Below are positions 58,166 through 64,000 of a DNA stretch of 64,000 bases, piece after piece. The DNA is from Luteibacter sp. Sphag1AF (GTDB taxonomy: Bacteria > Pseudomonadota > Gammaproteobacteria > Xanthomonadales > Rhodanobacteraceae): assembly GCF_014192715.1 (NCBI RefSeq), contig NZ_JACHYH010000001.1, positions 806,001 through 870,000 of the forward strand, read 5' to 3'. The position numbers and the translations under genes are program-made. The notes beneath the pieces are model-generated. The model saw only the letters and a list, made by a program, of their open reading frames with translations. It did not search any database and was not told the DNA's origin. Every line of letters begins with the position of its first letter. Within the stretch, counting starts at the first letter, position 1.

Positions 58166-58936
58166 ATGAAGTTTCGGCACGCCGCCGCTGCCATAACCGT
58201 TGTACTCGTCATGATGAGTACCGCTGCTGCACAGACCGCCACACCCGCCAAGGCAGGCACAGCTCCTGCCGCCGCGACCAGCGCCGCCAAACCAGGTGCC
58301 AATCCGGCCGCCGATCCGGCCACTCCGGGGATGCCCACCGCTCCCGCCACCGCTCATGACGCCACCGCCGCAGTGAAGCCGGGCGATGCCGCGCAGGGAC
58401 AAGGCAAAGCTGCCGTCTGCGGCGCCTGCCACGGGATGGATGGCAACTCCACCGATCCGCAGTACCCGAAACTTGCCGGCCAGAGCGAGGCCTACATCGT
58501 TCGCCAGCTCACCGACTTCAAGGCGGGCACCCGCTCCAACCCGATCATGGCGGGCTTCGCCGCTCCGCTCAGTCCGCAGGACATGCACGACATCGGCGCC
58601 TACTTCGCCACGAAGAAGCCGTTGCCCGGCGTCGCCGACCAGGCGCTGGTCGAGCAGGGCCAGACGCTCTTCCGCTCAGGCGATGTCGCCCGCGGCATTC
58701 CCGCATGCATGGCCTGCCACGGCCCCGATGGACGCGGCAATCCGGGCGCGATGTATCCGCAACTCACCAGCCAGCACGCCAACTACATCCAGGCCACGCT
58801 CAAGGCCTGGCACGACGGCGGCGCATGGGGCACCGATGCCCACGCCAAAATCATGCCGCCCATCGCCCAGAAACTGGATGACAAGGACATCGCGGCGCTC
58901 GCCAGCTACATTGAAGGGCTGCATTCCGCCGAGTAA
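58166..58936 (+). CDS. diheme cytochrome c4
   Basis: A 256-residue periplasmic cytochrome with a signal peptide (cleavage near AAA-Q, residue 22), a ~45-residue Ala/Pro-rich linker and two class I heme domains. Heme sites are CGACH (85-89) and CMACH (181-185), with axial Met candidates in NPIMAGFA and AKIMPPIA. Cytochrome c4 carries electrons to terminal oxidases, here probably to the CtaCDE oxidase in this window. GGAGAGAG sits before the ATG. A perfect 8-bp hairpin follows the stop, then a dsbA-like gene. Confidence 0.93.
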   Translation: MKFRHAAAAITVVLVMMSTAAAQTATPAKAGTAPAAATSAAKPGANPAADPATPGMPTAPATAHDATAAVKPGDAAQGQGKAAVCGACHGMDGNSTDPQYPKLAGQSEAYIVRQLTDFKAGTRSNPIMAGFAAPLSPQDMHDIGAYFATKKPLPGVADQALVEQGQTLFRSGDVARGIPACMACHGPDGRGNPGAMYPQLTSQHANYIQATLKAWHDGGAWGTDAHAKIMPPIAQKLDDKDIAALASYIEGLHSAE

Positions 58937-58941
58937 TACCG

Positions 58942-58962
58942 AACGGGCCCCAGTGGCCCGTT
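58942..58962 (+). terminator. 8-bp hairpin between cytochrome c4 and dsbA-like genes
   Basis: AACGGGCC (58942-58949) pairs with GGCCCGTT (58955-58962) around a 5-nt loop. There is no T-run, so it may attenuate more than terminate. Confidence 0.5.
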
Positions 58963-58988
58963 CCTGTTAAAGGACCACAGGACTCCCC

Positions 58989-59870
58989 ATGCTCAAGCAT
59001 CTGCCGTTACTTTGCGTTTCCCTGCTCGCCCTCGCGGCGTGCTCAGGCCAGTCCGATTCGTCGTCTTCGGCAACCACGCCGACGCCCGCCGCGTCTGCCC
59101 CGGCACCCGCACCTGCCGCCACGGCTCCGGCAGCACCGGCAACCGCCGCCGCGCCGGCCACCGCTGGCACCGCCGCCGCCGCAACGCAGGCCCCGGCAGC
59201 GCCAGAGCCCACTCCCGCAGCGCCGAAGGTGGCCGCCGCCCCGTTCGTGGACAACGGCAAGTGGGAGGAAGGCAAGCACTACTTCCGCATCGAGCCGTCG
59301 CAGCCCACCAGCACGCCGGGCAAGATCGAAGTCACCGAAGTCTTCTCCTACGGTTGCCCTGCCTGCTTCCAGTTCCACGGCATCGTTGATGAAATGGCGA
59401 AGAATCTGCCTGACGGCGCGGTCATGACCTACACGCCGGCCTCGTTCCGCCCTGACGAAAACTGGCCGCTGCTGCAGCGCGCCTACGTCACCGCGCAGGC
59501 TTTTGGCGTGGCCGACAAGGCACACGACGCCATGTTCGATGCCGTGTTCACCAGCGGCGAACTGGGCATGATGGACACCAAGACCAGCAAGCCGAAGCCG
59601 CAGTCGGCATGGCCCACCATCAACGACGTGGCGAAGTTCTACGCAAAGTACGGCGTGAACGCGGATGAATTCGTGGCCACGGCCAACTCGTTCACGATCA
59701 ACACGAAGATGAAGCGCGCGGATGAACTGATTCGCGCCTACGGAGTCGAAAGCACGCCGACCATCGTTGTGAACGGCAAATACCGTCTCACTCCCATTAC
59801 CGCTGGTGGCTATCCGCAGGCGGTCGAGCTCACGCAGTGGCTCGTCAGCAAGGAAGCCGCGGGCAAGTAA
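58989..59870 (+). CDS. DsbA-like thiol:disulfide oxidoreductase, tethered lipoprotein
   Basis: A 293-residue thioredoxin-fold protein with a lipoprotein signal (lipobox LAAC, Cys 18). A ~65-residue Ala/Pro/Thr low-complexity tether (about 20-85) leads to the DsbA domain. The active site is CPAC (123-126), in place of the E. coli CPHC; the cis-Pro loop is GVESTPTIVV. It should oxidise or isomerise Cys pairs in exported proteins. The membrane tether is a feature of xanthomonad-type DsbA. A second dsbA-like gene follows 32 bp downstream. Confidence 0.88.
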   Translation: MLKHLPLLCVSLLALAACSGQSDSSSSATTPTPAASAPAPAPAATAPAAPATAAAPATAGTAAAATQAPAAPEPTPAAPKVAAAPFVDNGKWEEGKHYFRIEPSQPTSTPGKIEVTEVFSYGCPACFQFHGIVDEMAKNLPDGAVMTYTPASFRPDENWPLLQRAYVTAQAFGVADKAHDAMFDAVFTSGELGMMDTKTSKPKPQSAWPTINDVAKFYAKYGVNADEFVATANSFTINTKMKRADELIRAYGVESTPTIVVNGKYRLTPITAGGYPQAVELTQWLVSKEAAGK

Positions 59871-59902
59871 CCCGCCTTACATCCGTTTTTCCTGGAGATC
59901 CC

Positions 59903-60556
59903 ATGTTCCAACGTCTCGCACTACTCGTCTGCGGCGCCCTGCTCGCCACGGCCTGCACCGCCGGCCCGGCCGACAACTCCGGCGCAGCTGCAGCGGCTTA
60001 CGCCCAGGACACCAACTACGTAGCCATCAAGGCTCCAGAGCGTGCTGGCAAGCAGGGCAAGGTTGAAGTCGTGGAAGTGTTTTCCTACGGCTGCATCCAT
60101 TGCGCCCACTATGAACAGAGCGCTGAAGCGCTGCAGAAGAGCCTGCCCGCTGGCGTGACCTTCCGCGCCATCCCGGCTGCCTTCAACGACGCATGGCTGC
60201 CGTACGCTCAGGCGTTCTATGCCGCCAAGAAGCTCGGCGTGCTCGAAAAGACCCACGCTGCGCTGTTCAAGGCGAAATTCAACGACAACTACCCGCTGCA
60301 CACGCTGGAAGAACTCGCTGCCTGGTATCACACCCAGGCGGGCGTCGATCAGGCCGCGTTCCTGCGCGAAGCCAACAGCGACGCCACCAAGGCACAGATT
60401 CTGGCGGACACCCGCCTGATCCAGGCCTGGGGCGTCGATGGCACCCCGTCCATCGTGGTTGACGGCAAGTACCGCGCCACCAACTTCAAGGACTGGGACG
60501 ACCTGAATGCCCTGACCCTCTTCCTCGTGAAGAAGGAACTGGCGGGCGGCAAGTAA
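59903..60556 (+). CDS. second DsbA-like thiol:disulfide oxidoreductase
   Basis: A 217-residue DsbA-fold lipoprotein (lipobox LLATAC, Cys 18) without the long tether of its neighbour. Its active site is CIHC (64-67), a more unusual dipeptide that would alter redox potential; the cis-Pro loop is GVDGTPSIVV. TGGAGA precedes the ATG. The pair probably arose by tandem duplication and then diverged in motif and tether. A strong 9-bp GC hairpin follows. Confidence 0.88.
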   Translation: MFQRLALLVCGALLATACTAGPADNSGAAAAAYAQDTNYVAIKAPERAGKQGKVEVVEVFSYGCIHCAHYEQSAEALQKSLPAGVTFRAIPAAFNDAWLPYAQAFYAAKKLGVLEKTHAALFKAKFNDNYPLHTLEELAAWYHTQAGVDQAAFLREANSDATKAQILADTRLIQAWGVDGTPSIVVDGKYRATNFKDWDDLNALTLFLVKKELAGGK

Positions 60557-60563
60557 GCTCGAA

Positions 60564-60592
60564 GGCCCGCGCTGGCACACGCCGCGCGGGCC
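60564..60592 (+). terminator. 9-bp GC hairpin after the second dsbA-like gene
   Basis: GGCCCGCGC (60564-60572) and GCGCGGGCC (60584-60592) are perfectly complementary with an 11-nt loop. No T-run follows. It starts 8 nt after the stop codon. Confidence 0.6.
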
Positions 60593-60668
60593 CTCGCCGG
60601 ATGCCCGTCGTTCACACGGCGCCCGGCATGCTCGTCACCCAAGGCCCGTCCGCATTGTCAGTCACGCC

Positions 60669-61505
60669 ATGAATCGCCCCGAGACGCCCCGCCCCGCCGC
60701 TGTCTCCCATGCCGCTCCCGAGCGCACGCTGAGACTGCTGAGCTGCAACATCCTCGCGGGCGCCAGCGTGCAGCGTTACAGCGACTACGTCACCCGCAGC
60801 GTCAACGCCGTGCTGCCGGGTCGCAGCAAGCTGGACAACCTCGACTCCCTGGCCAGCCTGCTCCACGAATTTGACGTCGTGGGCTTGCAGGAAGCCGACG
60901 CCGGCAGCCTTCGCTCCGGTTTTCTCAACCAGACCCGCTACCTGGCAGAAGCCGCCGGCATGCCGTTCTGGAGCCACCAGCCCAACCGGCCCATGGCCCG
61001 CGTTGCGCATTCGGCCAATGGCCTCATCAGCCGCATCGAGCCCACCGAAGTCATCGACTATCCGCTGCCGGGCCGTATCCGCGGTCGTGGCGCGTTGTTC
61101 GTGCGCTTTGGCGAGGGCCCGGCCTCACTCGTGGTCGTCATCGCCCATCTGTCGCTGGGCGCCGCCGCCCGCGTGGGCCAGCTGGCGTTTATTGCCGAGC
61201 TGCTGGCCAATCATCCGCACGCCGTGCTGATGGGCGACCTCAACACCGTGCCGGAAAGTCCGGAAATGCAGCGATTGTTCGAAAAAACGTCGTTGCAGAT
61301 GCCTGCCGTGCACACGCCCACGTTTCCCAGCTGGAAGCCCAAGCGCGCGCTTGACCACATTCTGACCTCGGCCGACATCAAGCTGGATCGCACGTGGACA
61401 TTGCCCCGCGCATTCTCCGATCATCTGCCGATTGCTGCTGAAATCCGTCTTCCAGCCATGCTGGCGGAGGCCGCTGCGTCCCCGAAAGGAAACACCCGCT
61501 CATGA
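60669..61505 (+). CDS. endonuclease/exonuclease/phosphatase (EEP) family protein
   Basis: A 278-residue EEP-fold enzyme. Family motifs are LRLLSCNILAG, VVGLQEAD (metal-binding Glu), VVIAHLSLG, MGDLNTVPESP (Asp and Asn) and FSDHLPIAAEI (His pair). It has no signal peptide, so it is probably cytoplasmic; nuclease and phosphodiesterase activities cannot be distinguished from sequence. The first ~20 residues are Pro/Ala-rich and may be dispensable. The stop overlaps the next ATG by 4 nt. The order engB, cytochrome c4, dsbA-dsbA, EEP is common in xanthomonads. Confidence 0.9.
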   Translation: MNRPETPRPAAVSHAAPERTLRLLSCNILAGASVQRYSDYVTRSVNAVLPGRSKLDNLDSLASLLHEFDVVGLQEADAGSLRSGFLNQTRYLAEAAGMPFWSHQPNRPMARVAHSANGLISRIEPTEVIDYPLPGRIRGRGALFVRFGEGPASLVVVIAHLSLGAAARVGQLAFIAELLANHPHAVLMGDLNTVPESPEMQRLFEKTSLQMPAVHTPTFPSWKPKRALDHILTSADIKLDRTWTLPRAFSDHLPIAAEIRLPAMLAEAAASPKGNTRS

Positions 61506-61885
61506 AGACCCGCCTGCGCCTTGCGGCGCCCTGGATCGCCGCCATCGTCATCGGGGCCATTGGCGTCGTCCTGCGCTTCTACGTGGTGGAGCCGCAGTAC
61601 ATGCAGCACGCGTGCGAGGAAGGCGTGGCGATGTGGTGGTGTTCGTACCGCCAGGCGGTTGTCGTGGGCTTTCTGACCAATGGCTACGGCTACGCCGCTG
61701 TCGCAGCCGCGCTGTTGTCACTGGTGTGGCGCCATCCGTTCCCGGCCGCGCTGGCCGCTGGCCTGGGCCTGCTGGCGCTTCAGCTTTACTGCTTTGAAGC
61801 GGGCGCCCTCGCCCTTCTGATTGGCGCCCTGCGCCTTGTACGCGTGCAGTCGCAACCGGCTAGCGCGGCACCCGCCGCAGCCTGA
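61502..61885 (+). CDS. small membrane protein, unknown function
   Basis: A 127-residue protein with three predicted transmembrane helices (about 8-28, 48-72 and 78-108) and an Ala/Pro-rich tail. Three Cys residues (HACEEG, WWCSYR and LYCFEA) are on or between the helices. It overlaps the EEP gene by 4 nt and is probably co-expressed with it. No named family recognised. Confidence 0.65.
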   Translation: MKTRLRLAAPWIAAIVIGAIGVVLRFYVVEPQYMQHACEEGVAMWWCSYRQAVVVGFLTNGYGYAAVAAALLSLVWRHPFPAALAAGLGLLALQLYCFEAGALALLIGALRLVRVQSQPASAAPAAA

Positions 61886-62001
61886 CGCTCCGCCAGCCCG
61901 GCGCTCCTCTTGGGGAGTGAGCCCGCTAACGCCCGGGCACTCGCCCGATGCCTGCATCCCGGCCCTTCACCTGAAGCGCTCGCCGGATCACTTCCGCAAG
62001 G

Positions 62002-63660
62002 TCAAACCCTGGCCGGCTCGGATGCCGCCGCACGCCGCCCCAGCCACCAGGCCCGCAGCACCGGCAATGCCAGCGCAAGGTTCAACACGAGCCACGTCCA
62101 GCTGACCAGATTGACGCCCATCTCCTGCACCACCATCGACGCGCCCAGCACCGGAATCCAGACAGCCATCAGGCGCTCTTCCACCAACGGAAGACTGCGA
62201 TCCATGGATGTGCGCAGCAGCCCCAGCAACGCGAAACCCATGCACGGCACGGCGAAAAGGCCAATGGGAAAGTCGCGGTAGCGGCCGCTGAACACCAGCA
62301 GCAACCCGTACAGCGTCAGCACAAACATCCAGAAGAAGCGCTGCGTGGTGAATACATCCACCGTCCAGCGACGGGCCGTGACCGTCGCTGCGGTGACCTG
62401 CATGGCGCTTTCCACGATGCGCACGCTTGCCAGACGGGTGGCAATCGCACGGGCCAGCGTCAGCGCCGTCAGCAGGGCGATCGCGCCCGCAGCGATACCG
62501 ACGAGCCACTCCGTGTTGTTGCGGCACGCATACGACAGCAAGCGCACATGCGCAGCCAGCGCCGTGCCCGTCGCAAAGCCGGCCAGCAGCAGCGCCAGCG
62601 CCCCCGCTGCACCACGCCAGCGACGGCGCACGCAGCCCGCGGCCAGGAACAGCAGCGAGCCGACACCGCCCGCACCCATCGCCCACAGCCAGCGCGGCTC
62701 TTCCACCACCGGGCCCTGCATGGGGAACTTGGGTTTCGCATCTACATCGAAAATGCCCCAGTAGCCACCTACCGTGCCTTCCAGGTCGCGCTTCCACGGT
62801 TGATCGAACGCTTCGATCACGTTGTAAGGCATGTGCACGGAGGCGGCGTAAGCCAGGAACTCACGCAGATAGCGCGCTTCGTTGACCAGGCTCGCGCTGG
62901 CGTACTGACGGGTACGCCCCTGACTGGGCCAGCCGGTTTCGCCAATCATGATTTCCCTGCCGGGGAATTGCGCCTGCATATGCGCATACACGCCAGCCAC
63001 ATGGGCCACGGCGCGCTCCGGCGCCACCGGCTCGTCTTCCCAGTAAGGAAGGATGTGGATCGTGAGGTAGTCCACCGCCTTGGCAACCTGCGGATTGCGC
63101 AGCCAGAACTCCCACACGTCGGCGTAGGTGACAGGGACGCTGGTGTGCGAGCGCACCCGCTCGATATACCCCATCAGCTGACGCGGCGTCAGTTCGCCAC
63201 GCAGCAGTACCTCGTTGCCCACAATGATGCCGCGCAGATTGGCGTGCTGGCGCTTGGCCACTTCCAGGCCGTGAGCAATTTCGCTTTCGTTGACGGCCGG
63301 ATCGCGCGCAAGCCAGATGCCCATCAGCACTTTCATGCCATAGCGGCCGGCGATTTCCGGAACGACGTCCAGACCATGCCCCATCGAGTAAGTGCGAACG
63401 CAATCAAAACGGGCGGAGAGCGCCTTGAGATCAGCGTCGATCCGCTCCGGCGGAATCACTGCGTACACATCGAACGGTGTCTCGCCCTTTAGCCGGAACG
63501 GTGCATAGGACACGCAGGCGATGCGCGACGTGGGCGCTTCGGGAAGGTCTACCGGACGGCCGAGTGCCCACCAATAAGCGGCGCCAGCCAGCGCGCACAG
63601 TACAAGCACAATCCATGCGAGCGGTCGCGCGAGACGCGCAAGAGGGGTGTGGGGCGACAT
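62002..63660 (-). CDS. GH17-type beta-1,3-glucanase/glucosyltransferase fused to a membrane domain
   Basis: A 552-residue protein with an N-terminal transmembrane anchor (about 14-32). A glycoside hydrolase family 17-like TIM-barrel domain follows (about 40-330), with candidate acid/base Glu 150 in IIVGNEVLLRGE and nucleophile Glu 241 in MIGETGWPSQG. The C-terminal half (about 335-540) is eight or so hydrophobic helices. Proteobacterial GH17 proteins of this form act on cyclic or osmoregulated beta-glucans. No glucan synthase gene is visible in the window. The ATG at 63660 is chosen; an ATG at 63690 adds ten residues before the anchor. Confidence 0.8.
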   Translation of the reverse strand: MSPHTPLARLARPLAWIVLVLCALAGAAYWWALGRPVDLPEAPTSRIACVSYAPFRLKGETPFDVYAVIPPERIDADLKALSARFDCVRTYSMGHGLDVVPEIAGRYGMKVLMGIWLARDPAVNESEIAHGLEVAKRQHANLRGIIVGNEVLLRGELTPRQLMGYIERVRSHTSVPVTYADVWEFWLRNPQVAKAVDYLTIHILPYWEDEPVAPERAVAHVAGVYAHMQAQFPGREIMIGETGWPSQGRTRQYASASLVNEARYLREFLAYAASVHMPYNVIEAFDQPWKRDLEGTVGGYWGIFDVDAKPKFPMQGPVVEEPRWLWAMGAGGVGSLLFLAAGCVRRRWRGAAGALALLLAGFATGTALAAHVRLLSYACRNNTEWLVGIAAGAIALLTALTLARAIATRLASVRIVESAMQVTAATVTARRWTVDVFTTQRFFWMFVLTLYGLLLVFSGRYRDFPIGLFAVPCMGFALLGLLRTSMDRSLPLVEERLMAVWIPVLGASMVVQEMGVNLVSWTWLVLNLALALPVLRAWWLGRRAAASEPARV

Positions 63661-63756
63661 GCGGGTCCTGGTAAACGATAAGCCCGGCAAGCTTAGCGGC
63701 AGGAGGGCGCGTGGCGAAGCCCCGCAGATTCATCCGGTCTGCGCGGACTCATGAAC

Positions 63757-63762
63757 TACAAT
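63757..63762 (+). promoter_or_regulatory. candidate -10 hexamer for the transglycosylase gene
   Basis: TACAAT lies 36 nt before the ATG at 63799, which has GAAGGAAAGG as a ribosome site. No -35 at normal spacing was found. Confidence 0.35.
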
Positions 63763-63798
63763 CGGACGGGACCCCGAAAGCTATCGAAGGAAAGGCAC

Positions 63799-64000
63799 AT
63801 GCCCGCACACCCGGCATCGCGACGCCCAGTCTCCCCACTGCGCCGCCTCGGCCGTCACGCCATGCTGTTTGTGGGCGCCTGCCTGCTCGCCGCCCAGGCG
63901 CAGGCTGTCGGCACTGACTCGCAGCGAGCCCGCTTTCGTCAGGCCTATGCCGCCGCCCAACAAGGGGGCGACGCCTGGCGTGCGCAAGCTCAAGGCCTGG
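63799..64000 (+). CDS. 5' part of a soluble lytic murein transglycosylase-like gene (partial)
   Basis: The frame runs off the right edge. The visible 67 residues hold a signal peptide (basic start, MLFVGACLLAAQAQA core, cleavage near residue 37) and then DSQRARFRQAYAAAQQGGDAW. That matches the start of the helical superhelix of Slt-type transglycosylases. The catalytic domain is outside the window, so this is a tentative call. GAAGGAAAGG precedes the ATG. Confidence 0.55.
   Translation, partial: MPAHPASRRPVSPLRRLGRHAMLFVGACLLAAQAQAVGTDSQRARFRQAYAAAQQGGDAWRAQAQGL

Overview
The window is one contiguous, gene-dense, GC-rich chromosomal segment from a gammaproteobacterium, most likely order Lysobacterales (Xanthomonadales) and plausibly family Rhodanobacteraceae (Dyella, Rhodanobacter or Luteibacter type). 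The evidence is the strong GC bias at third codon positions, the many 4- or 8-base gene overlaps, an aa3-type cytochrome c oxidase locus with its heme A genes, and the block engB, cytochrome c4, two dsbA-like genes and an endonuclease-family gene. The placement rests on gene content and composition; no phylogeny was run. I see no rRNA, tRNA, CRISPR array, insertion sequence, prophage or integrase. Almost everything looks like core chromosome.

Layout. 0-6.4 kb: SrkA-type kinase, rlmI, topoisomerase IB, a secreted protein of unknown function and rmuC. 6.4-12.1 kb: folE followed by an overlapping three-gene SMC/condensin-like operon of Mks/Jet type (kleisin-like, KITE-like, SMC ATPase) with no nuclease subunit, then an overlapping gene for a secreted EF-hand protein. 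12.2-18.4 kb: a diguanylate cyclase, a VIT-family metal transporter, an FUSC-like membrane protein, a DUF1993 protein, an ABC-2 exporter and tag. 18.4-24.1 kb: dinG, hutD, a lipocalin, a YchJ-like protein, an SDR dehydrogenase and an NRDE protein. 24.2-30.1 kb: gltBD (glutamate synthase), read leftwards. 30.5-34.1 kb: envC, a carboxy-terminal protease and a tandem ~500-bp duplication carrying two small paralogous genes. 34.1-38.4 kb: tatABC, a SYLF-domain protein, hemH and an alpha/beta hydrolase.

38.4-48.5 kb is respiratory: ctaB, ctaA, a SCO-like protein, SURF1, a DUF2909 protein, then (after a degenerate amidase-like gene and a DUF2628 gene) ctaE, a 42-residue membrane protein, ctaD, ctaC and a DUF2244 protein. 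Cox11/CtaG is missing from this cluster. 48.7-53.3 kb: putA and an aldehyde dehydrogenase. 53.4-58.0 kb: an M3 oligopeptidase, bioD, free-methionine-R-sulfoxide reductase and engB. 58.2-64 kb: cytochrome c4, two DsbA-like lipoproteins, an EEP-family nuclease or phosphatase, a GH17-type membrane glycosidase and the start of a probable soluble lytic transglycosylase.

Functional themes: terminal oxidase assembly (heme O and A synthesis, copper delivery, structural subunits, cytochrome c4); envelope maintenance (EnvC, CTP protease, amidase-like protein, lytic transglycosylase, DsbA pair, Tat export); nitrogen and amino-acid metabolism (GltBD, PutA); and chromosome organisation or repair (Mks-like complex, topoisomerase IB, RmuC, DinG, Tag). 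The items most worth a second look are the nuclease-less Mks/Jet operon, the tandem duplicated small genes with conserved hairpins, the amidase that keeps its zinc ligands but has lost its catalytic Glu, and an AT-rich intergenic island with a 17-bp inverted repeat.
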